DNA of 64,000 bases from Chitinophagaceae bacterium UBA1953 (lineage in GTDB: Bacteria > Bacteroidota > Bacteroidia > Chitinophagales > Chitinophagaceae): the NCBI GenBank assembly GCA_002336115.1, contig DDEN01000017.1:124001-188000 (forward strand). Reading direction: 5' to 3'. The first letter of the stretch is position 1. The number at the start of each line of letters is the position of its first letter. The notes under the pieces are model-generated. The model was not told where the DNA came from, did no database searches, and saw nothing but the letters and a program-made list of their open reading frames with translations. Below, piece by piece: positions 54,904-63,330 of this stretch. Position numbers and translations under genes: made by a program.

Positions 54904-56148
54904 ATGAAACTCGGCATCAATACAGAAATAGCGCTCACCTATATGGTAAGTCGCCGCAAACAAACCATTGTAGCGGCATTAGGCGTAACCTTCGGCATTA
55001 GCATGTTTATATTTATGAACTCGCTGATAACCGGCACCAATGAATGGAGCGAAGAAATCATGCTCAGCAGTACGCCGCATATACGACTGTACAACGACAA
55101 TAAAATGAACGATGCCGACATGCTGAATAAGTATGAAGGTAGCAAAACCATTAACCTCATCAGCAATCCACAGTTGGTGCAGAGCAATAACAACATCACC
55201 AATCCCGATGCTGTAATGAAGCAACTGCAACAGCAAAACGAAATTACTGCCATGAGCAAACAGGTAAGCAGCAACGTTATTTACTCCAACAGCAATGCAC
55301 AGGAAAACGGAAATGTATTTGGCGTAAACATCCGTGAGCAGGATAAAATGTTTGACATTACTTCCACCTTAATAAGTGGCAACATTCAGGCATTAATCAA
55401 TAACCCCAACGGCATTATTATTGGCATCGGCCTTTCCAAAAAACTAAACCTCAACAAAGGCGATTATATTACGCTTGCCACGGCAAATGGTTCTACCAAA
55501 AGATTAGAGATTGTGGGTGTTTTTAAAACTACCATCAAAGGAGTTGATAACACCAAGAGTTATGTAAACATTCCAGTGGTGCAGCAACTGCTGCAAAAAG
55601 ACCGCAGTTATATTACCGACATCTACATCAACATAAAAAACTATAACAAAACAGAAGCTATTGCTCAGCATATTGCAAAGCAAACAGGCTACACTACCGA
55701 AACATGGCAAAGCACCAACGAACAATCCATTGCCGGTAAAAAAATAAGAGACATCATTGCCAATTCGGTAGTTATTACCATTTTAATTGTGGCAGGTTTT
55801 GGTATCTACAATATTCTCAACATGGTTATTTACGAAAAAATAAAAGAGATAGCTATCCTCAAAGCAACCGGTTTTCAGGGCGCAGATGTGGTAAGCATTT
55901 TCATAAGGCAGGCGCTGTTTATCGGCATACTCGGCGCATTGGCAGGGCTGCTGTTTGGCTGGCTAATTTCACTTGCCGTTTCCAAAATGTATATCGGGCT
56001 GGGCAATGTAACCTATCTGCCAATGGCATTTAAAACAACACATTATATACAAGGCGCTTTGTTTGGAATTGTAACCGCATTTTTTGCAGGCTATATACCT
56101 GCGGTAAAAGCATCAAAGGTTGACCCGGTGCAAATTATAAGAGGATAA
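54904..56148 (+). CDS. MacB/FtsX-like ABC transporter permease
   Basis: A 414-residue permease with one N-terminal helix (about 20-40), a large periplasmic MacB_PCD domain (45-285), and three C-terminal helices (about 285-310, 335-360, 380-402), the FtsX/MacB arrangement. The conserved LNMVIYEKIKEIAILKATGF coupling helix is present, as is the closing PAVKASKVDPVQIIRG. These permeases do not pass substrate through the membrane but drive periplasmic export by mechanotransmission. It pairs with the ATPase encoded 81 bases further on. Confidence 0.92.
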   Translation: MKLGINTEIALTYMVSRRKQTIVAALGVTFGISMFIFMNSLITGTNEWSEEIMLSSTPHIRLYNDNKMNDADMLNKYEGSKTINLISNPQLVQSNNNITNPDAVMKQLQQQNEITAMSKQVSSNVIYSNSNAQENGNVFGVNIREQDKMFDITSTLISGNIQALINNPNGIIIGIGLSKKLNLNKGDYITLATANGSTKRLEIVGVFKTTIKGVDNTKSYVNIPVVQQLLQKDRSYITDIYINIKNYNKTEAIAQHIAKQTGYTTETWQSTNEQSIAGKKIRDIIANSVVITILIVAGFGIYNILNMVIYEKIKEIAILKATGFQGADVVSIFIRQALFIGILGALAGLLFGWLISLAVSKMYIGLGNVTYLPMAFKTTHYIQGALFGIVTAFFAGYIPAVKASKVDPVQIIRG

Positions 56149-56162
56149 TTTTTTTGTGAACC

Positions 56163-56191
56163 AACTGAAGTGCTACTATGATACTTCGGTT
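56163..56191 (+). other. Intercistronic hairpin in the efflux operon
   Basis: AACTGAAGT (56163-56171) pairs with ACTTCGGTT (56183-56191), 9 bp with one wobble, around an 11-base loop, in the only sizeable gap of the operon. No T-run follows, so a terminator is unlikely; an RNA-processing or stabilising role is possible. Confidence 0.4.
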
Positions 56192-56229
56192 ATGTCACTC
56201 ACTTGTACGTTCAGTAATTCTATTCAGCA

Positions 56230-56910
56230 ATGAGCAACATCGCATTAAAAGCAAACCATATCAACAAGTACTTTTTAACTCCCGAAAAATTTCAGGTGTT
56301 AAATGAGGTAAGCTTTGAAATAAATAAAGGAGAGTTTGTTTCCGTAATTGGAAAGTCGGGCTGCGGCAAGTCCACTATGCTCTATATTCTTTCTACAATG
56401 GATACCGATTACGAAGGTACATTGGCATTGAACGGAGAAACCGTAACCGGCAAAAAACAAAATGAACTCGCCGCATTTCGCAACGAACATCTCGGCTTTG
56501 TATTTCAGTTTCACTACCTGCTGCCCGATTTTACCTGCCTTAAAAATGTAATGATACCGGCGCTTCGTCTGGGCAAATTATCCTATCAGGAAATAGAACA
56601 TAATGCCTATGAAAAATTAAAAAAATTAGGCGTAGCAGAACAGGCGTTGAAGCCGGCTTCGCAAATATCGGGTGGGCAGCAGCAAAGGGTAGCCATTGCC
56701 CGTGCATTAATCAACGAACCCGCCATCATCATGGGCGATGAGCCAACCGGCAACTTAGACAGTAAGAACACCGCCATTGTTTTTGACATATTCAAACAAC
56801 TGGCCAATGAACACGATAAAACCATCATTACCGTAACCCACGACAATGACTTTGCCGCTAAAAGCGACCGTGTTATTGAAATGCTTGACGGAAAAATTAT
56901 TAAACAATGA
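56230..56910 (+). CDS. ABC transporter ATP-binding protein, MacB/LolD type
   Basis: A 226-residue ATPase. Walker A GKSGCGKST (41-49), Q-loop in LGFVFQFHYLLPDFTCLKNV, signature ISGGQQQRVAIARAL, Walker B with IIMGDEPTGNLDS, and H-loop TVTHDND are all intact. The LPDFT/ENV-type Q-loop context is characteristic of the LolD/MacB subfamily serving FtsX-like permeases. It energises the permease encoded upstream and overlaps the barrel gene by 4 bases. Confidence 0.95.
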   Translation: MSNIALKANHINKYFLTPEKFQVLNEVSFEINKGEFVSVIGKSGCGKSTMLYILSTMDTDYEGTLALNGETVTGKKQNELAAFRNEHLGFVFQFHYLLPDFTCLKNVMIPALRLGKLSYQEIEHNAYEKLKKLGVAEQALKPASQISGGQQQRVAIARALINEPAIIMGDEPTGNLDSKNTAIVFDIFKQLANEHDKTIITVTHDNDFAAKSDRVIEMLDGKIIKQ

Positions 56911-57800
56911 AACGATATTTTTCTTTAGCCTTAGTTATTTTATTTGCGGCAACAGCTTTTTCGCAAGACAGGGATTTAGCAACAGTTAATTACACCCTTT
57001 CCAAATTAAAGTATAATGATACTGCTGCCAACGCACAGCAATTAGATGTAAAACTCAGGCTGCCTGTTTATCAAAAAAACAAAAACGTATTGGCAGGGGT
57101 GGTTGGATACAAACATGTTTCGCTAAATAATTTTCCTTCAGCTTATTCACAAAGCCTGAACGGCATTACCTTTCAAGGCGCATGGATGCATTGGTTGGGC
57201 AGTAAGCGAAGCATTACCCTGTTTGCACAGGCAGGTTTGTTTTCCGATATGCAGGACATCAGCAGTAAAGATTTTCGTTACACCGCAGGTTTTCGTTATC
57301 GCCAAAAACATTCCGATAAGTTAAGTACAGGTTTGGGTTTAGCATACTCCCGCCAGTTTTTTGGCAACCAGGTAGTTCCGTTTATTGATGTGGATTACAA
57401 ACCCAATGAGCACTGGAGTATTACCGGTCAGTTCCCTGTAAAGCCAAAAGTGCTGTACCACTTCAACAGTAAAGTAAGTGCAGGTGTGGAAGTAAATGGT
57501 GAGGCCGCCAGCTACCGTTTGTCTGCCACCGAAAAAAGCAACCAGTTTATTCAAATCAATCAATGGACGGGGCTTGCCAAATTAGAATGGCAGTTTGCAA
57601 AAGCATGGCAATTCAATTTTGGTATTGGCAGAAACTTTAGGCAAACCTATAAGCTTTACAATGATGCGTCAACTACGCCATGGACTATCATTACAATTCC
57701 ATTAGGCGAAAAACCCGACCCAGTGCAAAAAATAGACTGCAAGGGATTGAATATGCAATTAGGCATTTCATTTACACCCTTTTTCAGTAAAAAGGAGTAA
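56907..57800 (+). CDS. Outer membrane beta-barrel protein of the efflux operon, DUF6268-like
   Basis: A 297-residue protein with signal peptide (residues 1-19, cut near AFSQ). Repeated amphipathic strands (VDYKPNEHWSITGQFPVKPK, LEWQFAKAWQFNFGIGRNFR) and an ending GISFTPFFSKKE fit an outer-membrane barrel; the general plan agrees with DUF6268. Its start overlaps the ATPase gene by 4 bases, so it is part of the transporter operon, perhaps an accessory exit or envelope component. Element B follows directly. Confidence 0.72.
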   Translation: MKRYFSLALVILFAATAFSQDRDLATVNYTLSKLKYNDTAANAQQLDVKLRLPVYQKNKNVLAGVVGYKHVSLNNFPSAYSQSLNGITFQGAWMHWLGSKRSITLFAQAGLFSDMQDISSKDFRYTAGFRYRQKHSDKLSTGLGLAYSRQFFGNQVVPFIDVDYKPNEHWSITGQFPVKPKVLYHFNSKVSAGVEVNGEAASYRLSATEKSNQFIQINQWTGLAKLEWQFAKAWQFNFGIGRNFRQTYKLYNDASTTPWTIITIPLGEKPDPVQKIDCKGLNMQLGISFTPFFSKKE

Positions 57801-57832
57801 AAGCAATGATTCTTTTTCAGCCTTATTGTATC

Positions 57833-57985
57833 AATAAAAAATGTAGTAAAAGTAAGAAAATCCAATACTGCTGTTACAAACAGCAAATGAAAACCCGGAT
57901 GACTTAGTACCCACAAAAGCACAACAGACGAGAAACAGAAACACAACATTCAGAAGCCAATAAAAAGCCCTCGGCATCACCTATG
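57833..57985 (+). ncRNA. Candidate structured RNA, element B
   Basis: Homologous to element A (37.04-37.29 kb). In order: AATGTAGT (57840-57847), AAAATCCAATA, hairpin TGCTGT (57869-57874) with ACAGCA (57880-57885), CAAATGAAA, GTACCCA (57907-57913), GAAGCCAATA (from 57953) and AGCCCT (57966). Spacings equal those in A to within one base. The strong terminator seen at the end of A is not evident here. It lies 33 bases after the efflux operon, so it could be read from that operon's transcript or be independent. Confidence 0.45.
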
Positions 57986-58189
57986 GCGTATTGTCAAAAC
58001 TGCCAACCTGTACAACTACCATCTGCCTATATCTTCCCTATACAGAATATTTTCATACAAGCTAACATCAGTAACAAAACAAGAATCTATTTTTATAAAG
58101 CATCTTTTTGCCTTGCCCCAAGTCAGGCCAGGTTTACAACTGTAAATGTTCTTCAGGTTTTAATAAAAAGGTTCTCTCCTTTTGTCCTA
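57986..58189. other. Rest of the gap after element B
   Basis: Non-coding; an 86-codon plus-strand frame here has no start context and no family resemblance. Nothing else is visible. Confidence 0.4.
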
Positions 58190-58675
58190 TTACTCAATAA
58201 TACCTTCCGGATCTTCCAGTATGGCAGCTTCTTTTTCGCTTAGCTGCAGATCATTGACTATTTTTTTTACTGACGGCCTGTTGTAGAACAGAAATGCCGC
58301 CATTACAGCAGTATATGCGAAAAACTGATAATTACCTGTAAGAAATACGCTGATTACTGAAAAAAGAGCCGCAAAATCAAGAAAAGAATATTTTACAATC
58401 AGAGCCGCACGGTAACCAGTTGTTTTGGACAAAAATGTATTACTGTTGCGTACGTTTACAAGCCGGCTCCTGAAAAAAAGAACCGATATTATAACTGATA
58501 TGAAAACAATAGTCGGTACAAAATAAGTAAACAGGCCATTTAGTTCTGTATCATGAATTGAAGCGCCAGTTTGTTTGAGAATGATAACAATACCCGAAAA
58601 AAGAATCAACCCAATCATTAATGCACTGTGGAGAATGGCAAGTGCTTTGAAATAGTCTTTTGATCTGATAGGCAT
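58190..58675 (-). CDS. Hypothetical membrane protein (161 aa)
   Basis: Four hydrophobic helices (about 12-33, 48-68, 95-113, 118-133) and a charged C-terminal tail (KIVNDLQLSEKEAAILEDPE). No family is recognised. KALAILHSALMIGLILFSG opens the protein, as in many small Bacteroidota integral membrane proteins. About 90 bases separate it from the lipoprotein gene upstream on the same strand. Confidence 0.6.
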   Translation of the reverse strand: MPIRSKDYFKALAILHSALMIGLILFSGIVIILKQTGASIHDTELNGLFTYFVPTIVFISVIISVLFFRSRLVNVRNSNTFLSKTTGYRAALIVKYSFLDFAALFSVISVFLTGNYQFFAYTAVMAAFLFYNRPSVKKIVNDLQLSEKEAAILEDPEGIIE

Positions 58676-58763
58676 AATTTCTATAAGTTATTTTTCAGTG
58701 AAAGTCTTACAACAATAAAGCTACATAAATAAACCGCAGTCACAAACAGGCAGCAATAAACGA

Positions 58764-59132
58764 TTATTTTTCAGCAATCCGCCACCCGCCATCATAAAAA
58801 AAGACAGCCGTTGAATCTGCTGTAAGAGGTGGCGGTTCTCTACGGTATTGTTCGGGCATAGCCGCAGGCGAATAGGTACAATGCACATGATAAGTAACAA
58901 TGCAGATACTATCGGCCATTTTCATTTTTTTACCAAGTACATAAAGCGTATCAACAATAACATATTCAGCACCATCAAGATGGTTCTGACTGGTATAAAC
59001 AGAATCAAGCTGATGAACAATTACACTGTCTGTAAGTAAAGGCAGAACAGGCATTTTCGGTTGGCTGCATCCCATATAAATAAACGATACAGACATCAGA
59101 AACAGAAATGCGGTAATGTAAGTTTTAATCAT
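58764..59132 (-). CDS. Small lipoprotein of unknown function (122 aa)
   Basis: A lipobox (FIYMGCSQP, cysteine 22) precedes about 100 residues with regular strands (YVIVDTLYVLGKKMKMADS, CIVTYHVHCTYSPAAMP) ending FFYDGGWRIAEK. No family recognised. A degenerate copy of the 60-61.7 kb repeat lies about 225 bases upstream of its start. Confidence 0.58.
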   Translation of the reverse strand: MIKTYITAFLFLMSVSFIYMGCSQPKMPVLPLLTDSVIVHQLDSVYTSQNHLDGAEYVIVDTLYVLGKKMKMADSICIVTYHVHCTYSPAAMPEQYRREPPPLTADSTAVFFYDGGWRIAEK

Positions 59133-59355
59133 TGTCGTTTAATATAGCCAACATTTAAAAATAAACAATCAGGGTCATACCTGAACAGCACTAATCGCAA
59201 TAATTGCTTTTTACTGTTCTTGATTGCAATGCAATAATAATAAACAGTTAAGAGCAATGACGAAGATAACGATGTCTTTCTCCAGAAGAACGATCCCTGT
59301 TGCAACGTCACTGCGAGGTGCGAAGCAGTCTGTACAATTACGATGTATAAAACAT

Positions 59356-59416
59356 CTTCTCATTCCTGCCAGACTTATTAATTTTAAAGCTTAATCCTGA
59401 ACTAGTTGGAGATATT
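59356..59416. repeat. Degenerate third copy of the 60.5/61.4 kb repeat
   Basis: Matches the 3' part of the full copies: TCATTCCTG, CCAGACTTA, ATTTTA, ACTAGTTGG, GATATTG in the same order. Just upstream, ACTGCGAGG...GCAGT (59310-59329) forms a small hairpin of a type common as a dispersed repeat in Bacteroidota. The 59133-59444 gap shows nothing else. Confidence 0.55.
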
Positions 59417-59444
59417 GCTGATTAGTTAACACAGCCTTTTATTT

Positions 59445-60401
59445 TTATTCAGTGATGTAATAAGTAAAACGTTGTCGCCTCCATGCTTTAACGGGCAGAT
59501 TGTATTGAATAGCTGCATTCCATTTTTTTGTTTTCTTAATCATGCTCATTGCATATTCAGCTAATTTATCATTAGAGCTTTCAATAATATCACAATATTG
59601 TATGGTGCCGTCTTTTTCTACTACGAATTCAATCATACAGGAACCTTGATACGTAAGATAATCTTTCCTGTCATAAATTTTCCCGATGATGTTGCCCAGG
59701 TATTTATTCCATTCTTTATCACCGCCCGGGTAACTTGCTTCCTCCTCAATGAGCTCCGAACTTATGAGTGTTCCATTCATATCAAAATTATGACTGCTTA
59801 CAGCAGAATCCTTTTCAAAAGTCACATCACTGGCTTTGCTCTTGTCTTCCCTGTAGTAATACCAAACACCCGACCGTTGGTTTTGACTATAGTTTCCGCT
59901 GTCCCGTACTGTGCCATTAGGGTAATAATGAACCACTGTTCCATTACCTTTTCCCTCATTATCAAATTCACCTTTGCTTATAATTGTGCCGTTTTCATTA
60001 TAGCGATAGGATGTACCGGAAGGCATCCCGTCTATGAACAGGGTTGAATCAATCGTTCTGCCGTTTTTAGAAAATTGTTTCCACAGGCCTATCTTCCTGC
60101 CATTCATGTAAGAGCCTTTTTCAATGAGTTCCCCCTGTTTGGAAAAGTATTCATGCGGGCCATGCTTCACTTGCAGGCTATCGTCTTTACTCCATCCTTG
60201 CATTCTTAATTTATCGCCATGTAAATACAGATCATATACCCGCCACATAGTATCCTGCCGTATGCCGATACGCAGGTAGGTAGCCATCTTTGGTTCTACT
60301 GTATGATCCATACCGTCAATAAAGAATGTAACGGTGTCTTTTTGCTGAGCTTGTAACAATCCTGACACCGTAAGTAAAAAGAGGGTGATTATGCTTTTCA
60401 T
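59445..60401 (-). CDS. MORN-type repeat protein with TonB C-terminal domain
   Basis: I use the ATG at 60401 (MKSIITLFLLTVSGLLQA signal peptide) giving 318 residues. Residues about 80-215 carry at least five YwqK/MORN-like repeats (KGSYMNGRKIGLWKQFSKNG, RDSGNYSQNQRSGVWYYYR). The last 95 residues form a TonB-type domain (YQGSCMIEFVVEKDGTIQYC, IIESSNDKLAEYAMSMI). TonB-like ends without a membrane anchor are common in exported Bacteroidota proteins, where direct energy transfer is doubtful. The YwqK antitoxin label often given to such repeats has no support here. Confidence 0.78.
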   Translation of the reverse strand: MKSIITLFLLTVSGLLQAQQKDTVTFFIDGMDHTVEPKMATYLRIGIRQDTMWRVYDLYLHGDKLRMQGWSKDDSLQVKHGPHEYFSKQGELIEKGSYMNGRKIGLWKQFSKNGRTIDSTLFIDGMPSGTSYRYNENGTIISKGEFDNEGKGNGTVVHYYPNGTVRDSGNYSQNQRSGVWYYYREDKSKASDVTFEKDSAVSSHNFDMNGTLISSELIEEEASYPGGDKEWNKYLGNIIGKIYDRKDYLTYQGSCMIEFVVEKDGTIQYCDIIESSNDKLAEYAMSMIKKTKKWNAAIQYNLPVKAWRRQRFTYYITE

Positions 60402-60501
60402 GTTTAACAATTGTCAGCTGCAATATTAAATGAAAATAAGGAAGCTGAGAGAAGCTCTTCTCTTTCATACAGATTGCTTCGCCACAAACCCACACACAAA
60501 T

Positions 60502-60768
60502 CCCCCAATACTCTAAGTACAACATTCAGAAACATGGCGCAGGAATGAGACAATGGTTTTGTGTAACAGCTTCCTGTGCCGAATCTTTATACTCTCTGCA
60601 ATTCAGGCACAGTAAGCCAGCGTTCTTTGCTACGCCTCATTCCTGCGCCAGACTTACTGATTTTATAGATGCACTTACTTGAACTAATTGGGGAAATTGA
60701 AAAGCAACGTCCCCATTCAGCAATTTGCAAATTGGCAACTTTTGTTCAAAGGGAGACGTTGCTGCGAA
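60502..60768. repeat. Nested palindromic repeat, copy 1
   Basis: About 265 bp, nearly identical to 61417-61680. It contains a perfect 15-bp inverted pair (60535-60549 with 60636-60650, TGGCGCAGGAATGAG), an inner imperfect pair (60570-60580 with 60606-60616), and a separate hairpin AGCAACGTC (60703-60711) with GACGTTGCT (60755-60763). Outer ends show weak CCCCAAT/ATTGGGG inversion, like a miniature transposable element. No reading frame. Confidence 0.8.
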
Positions 60769-60774
60769 GGAATG

Positions 60775-60798
60775 GCGAGTCCCTTGCAGGAGACTCGC
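60775..60798. repeat. REP-like hairpin, variant 1
   Basis: GCGAGTC...GACTCGC stem around the core that reads GTCTCCTGCAAGGGAC on the minus strand. The same 16-base core occurs at 62921-62946 with a different, matched stem. Confidence 0.65.
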
Positions 60799-60831
60799 CT
60801 GCGAAAGAGGAGTTTTGTTTGTGTATGTTTA

Positions 60832-61368
60832 CTAAACCGGTACAGTAAGACCAATTAATACTAAGAACCAGAAAACAACACCAATCACAATCAGTACCAT
60901 CTGCCGGGTATTAAATCCATCCTGCTCTACCGTTACAAACTCTTTTGAATTTTCTTTGGCATAATTTAATGCTTTAAATGGCGGCACAAGAATAAAAACT
61001 GATAACTGTGTAATTAACCAATAAGGATCGGGCAGGTATGCAAGAAAATTGGAAAGAATTAGTATAATAAATACAAGACCTGGCGAATAATTATCTGTAT
61101 ATCCTTTTTCCTTTGCATATGCAAGAATGCGGCTGAAAAGGGAATAAAGGAAGAAGATACTGAATATGGTACGCAAGGCAGGCATAATATCAAGCTTGTC
61201 TTTTTCTTTAAAAAAACGCCATGCTTTATACACCCACCATATTTCATACAATCCAAATGTAAGAATGGACAGCAGGATGAATTTGTTTACACTGATATTA
61301 TTCTGCACAACCATATCGCCTCTTTTCTCTAGTGTAAAGTCGCTTAAAAGATCTGTTTGAGTTTCCAT
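60832..61368 (-). CDS. Hypothetical membrane protein, DUF4234-like (178 aa)
   Basis: A soluble N-terminus of about 28 residues, then helices near 29-48, 65-82, 95-113, 118-133 and 158-177. FILLSILTFGLYEIWWVYKA resembles the DUF4234 opening (I-L-x-x-I-x-T-x-G-I-Y-x-I-x-W). Function unknown. It lies exactly between the two full copies of the palindromic repeat. Confidence 0.62.
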   Translation of the reverse strand: METQTDLLSDFTLEKRGDMVVQNNISVNKFILLSILTFGLYEIWWVYKAWRFFKEKDKLDIMPALRTIFSIFFLYSLFSRILAYAKEKGYTDNYSPGLVFIILILSNFLAYLPDPYWLITQLSVFILVPPFKALNYAKENSKEFVTVEQDGFNTRQMVLIVIGVVFWFLVLIGLTVPV

Positions 61369-61416
61369 GGTTAAAAGTGTTTGGATTTAAAGATAAGAGA
61401 AAAATGCAAGCAGATT

Positions 61417-61680
61417 GCCCCCACAGTCTAAGTATAACATCAGACAGAATCCTGACGCAGGAATGATGCAATGGTTTTGTGCAACAGCTTCCTGTGTCAA
61501 ATCTTTATACTCTCTGCAATTCAGGCACAGGAAGCCAGTGTTCTTTGCTACGCCTCATTCCTGCGCCAGACTTACTGATTTTATAGATGCACTTACTTGA
61601 ACTAATTGGGGGAATTGAAAAGCAACGTCCCCATTCAGCAATTTGCAAAACTGCAACTTTTGTTCAAAGGGAGACGTTAC
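61417..61680. repeat. Nested palindromic repeat, copy 2
   Basis: Direct repeat of 60502-60768 in the same orientation. The inner pair is better here: 61487-61498 pairs with 61524-61535 over 12 bp with one wobble, where copy 1 has a mismatch, so pairing seems preserved. The outer pair is CGCAGGAATGA with TCATTCCTGCG. The end of the second hairpin (GACGTT) is followed by unrelated sequence. Confidence 0.8.
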
Positions 61681-61789
61681 GCTGGGATGATTAATAAATT
61701 AAATTCATCACTATCTTAGATGATACAAGCGAGGCTGCTTGCCAGTAAGTGGCGTAACCCTAATCAAAAAAACAGCACAGAAAAACTAT

Positions 61790-62833
61790 ATGAGGGAAAA
61801 CAAAGTTGATCAATTATTTAAAGAATATATAACTGGTCTGCAAAAATTTTATCCTGCATTAAGATTTAGTAGCAGGTTTAGCCTTTATTCCGGTGATGAA
61901 CCATCAGGCGGTGAATTTACACTTGGAAGCGATAATAATATTTTAACCGGTACTGAACATTTACTTGATGATAAAAATTTTCAAATCATTCATTTTACAA
62001 GTTTCCAGGCAGGCTTAAGTATTATAGAGAAAGGAGAGCTATGGCTTTCACAAGTAGAAAAATGTAATGATGCTAACGAACTGATATTCGCTCACTCATC
62101 ATTAGCGGAAGAAAACTTAAAAAGACTAAAGGAGGAAAGAAAAAAGTTTTTTATCACTTCGTTTAGCAATTATAAAAATTTAAATGAAGAAGATGAATTC
62201 ATGATGTGGCGATTTTATGGGAATGATGGGCATGGAATGGCATTGGTTTTTGAAGTTGAAAGTCCGAATGAAATTGCGAATAGCTATGTCATGGGAAAAG
62301 TTGTTTACGGTCAGAATACAAATGCTCTTGAGAATTTCAAGTCTTTTCTAAACTTTGATACTTCATTCAGAAAGTTACACCCTGGAGTAATTCATAATGA
62401 TTCCTTTAATGAAATACTTAAGATTTCCTTATTATTGAAAACATTAATCTGGAAAAATGAAAATGAAATAAGATTAATTGGTTATCATAATTTTGACAAA
62501 TATGATTTAAAAACAAAAGAATATGATTACAAAAACTCAATTCTTTCAAATATTTATCACACCATTGGAGCAGATTCAAAACACAGAGCTTTTTTAAAAC
62601 TCCCATTAAGTAGTACAAATAAATTTTTAGAATTAGAAAACAAAATGAAGTTAATTTCAACTGAGCATTCAATCAATACATTTTTGCCCGTTCTAAAACT
62701 TAAGAAAATTTTGCTTGGTTACAGGGTTGCAGAAAATTATTTTTTTGAAATGGATCAGGTTTTTCGCAATTTGTTAATCCATTATATAGATAGTCCAAGC
62801 ATTGAAAATTCAAGGATTCATAAGTATTTCTAA
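61790..62833 (+). CDS. DUF2971-family protein
   Basis: I use the ATG at 61790 (MRENKVDQLFKEY); a TTG at 61739 is less likely. The product is 347 residues with no signal peptide or membrane helix. DUF2971 features: IIHFTSFQAGLSIIEKGELW, SQVEKCNDANE, FFITSFSNY and MMWRFYGNDGHGMALVFEV, with a later WKNENEIRLI. The family is of unknown function, patchily distributed and sometimes found among accessory genes. The gene is visibly more AT-rich than its neighbours and sits between palindromic repeats, suggesting acquisition. No partner gene is adjacent. Confidence 0.78.
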   Translation: MRENKVDQLFKEYITGLQKFYPALRFSSRFSLYSGDEPSGGEFTLGSDNNILTGTEHLLDDKNFQIIHFTSFQAGLSIIEKGELWLSQVEKCNDANELIFAHSSLAEENLKRLKEERKKFFITSFSNYKNLNEEDEFMMWRFYGNDGHGMALVFEVESPNEIANSYVMGKVVYGQNTNALENFKSFLNFDTSFRKLHPGVIHNDSFNEILKISLLLKTLIWKNENEIRLIGYHNFDKYDLKTKEYDYKNSILSNIYHTIGADSKHRAFLKLPLSSTNKFLELENKMKLISTEHSINTFLPVLKLKKILLGYRVAENYFFEMDQVFRNLLIHYIDSPSIENSRIHKYF

Positions 62834-62920
62834 AAGATTTGATTTTCTTAAATAATCATTGTACAACATTTTGAATACGATTGCCTACAAAAGCTATAAC
62901 TGATTAATTTCATCTTCGCA

Positions 62921-62946
62921 GAAACGTCTCCTGCAAGGGACGTTTC
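62921..62946. repeat. REP-like hairpin, variant 2
   Basis: GAAACGTC pairs with GACGTTTC around the core shared with 60775-60798; it could act as terminator between the convergent DUF2971 and HTH genes. Confidence 0.65.
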
Positions 62947-62948
62947 GT

Positions 62949-63230
62949 TCAACCTCCCCCTCCCCCCTTAAACCGCTGTAACATTTCCTCCACATATACT
63001 TCCGGGTAATAAAATTTAGCCCTGATTTTTATGTACCGAAGTGTACCGCTGTTGCGCCAGTTACGCAGGGTTTTACCCACAATTTTAAACATGAGCAAAA
63101 TATCCTGGTTATCATAAATCTTACCACTGAGCAACTGTTCTTCACGGTTCTTTTCTTCGTTTGGTTTGGTAAATTTCTTTTTAGCGCTCTTTTTTGCAAG
63201 GCGCTTTGGCTGGTGTTTGTTTTCTTCCAT
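62949..63230 (-). CDS. Small helix-turn-helix protein, MerR/excisionase-like (93 aa)
   Basis: A lysine-rich N-terminal tail (about 1-30) precedes a winged helix of the HTH_17 type: IYDNQDILLMFKIVGKTLRN, WRNSGTLRYIKI, FYYPEVYVEEML. Proteins of this kind are common in Bacteroidota, many on integrative elements, and act as small DNA-binding regulators or excisionases. It ends in GGGGG. No integrase is present in the window. Confidence 0.78.
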   Translation of the reverse strand: MEENKHQPKRLAKKSAKKKFTKPNEEKNREEQLLSGKIYDNQDILLMFKIVGKTLRNWRNSGTLRYIKIRAKFYYPEVYVEEMLQRFKGGGGG

Positions 63231-63330
63231 GCAAGTAATAAGGTGTAATGGTGTGATATTTGGCTTGGCTGTTTAAAAATAACACATATTACGAGTAAAA
63301 CAAATACTACAAAGCGGGTATTTTTTGTAC

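Noticed and set aside
59445..60401. Toxin-antitoxin antitoxin (YwqK) assignment
   Set aside because: The label comes from MORN-type repeats only; the protein is exported, ends in a TonB-type domain and has no toxin neighbour.
59133..61680. Integron-like gene cassette array
   Set aside because: The alternating gene/palindrome layout recalls one, but the repeats lie upstream of genes, lack the GTTRRRY/RYYYAAC ends of attC sites, and no integrase is seen.
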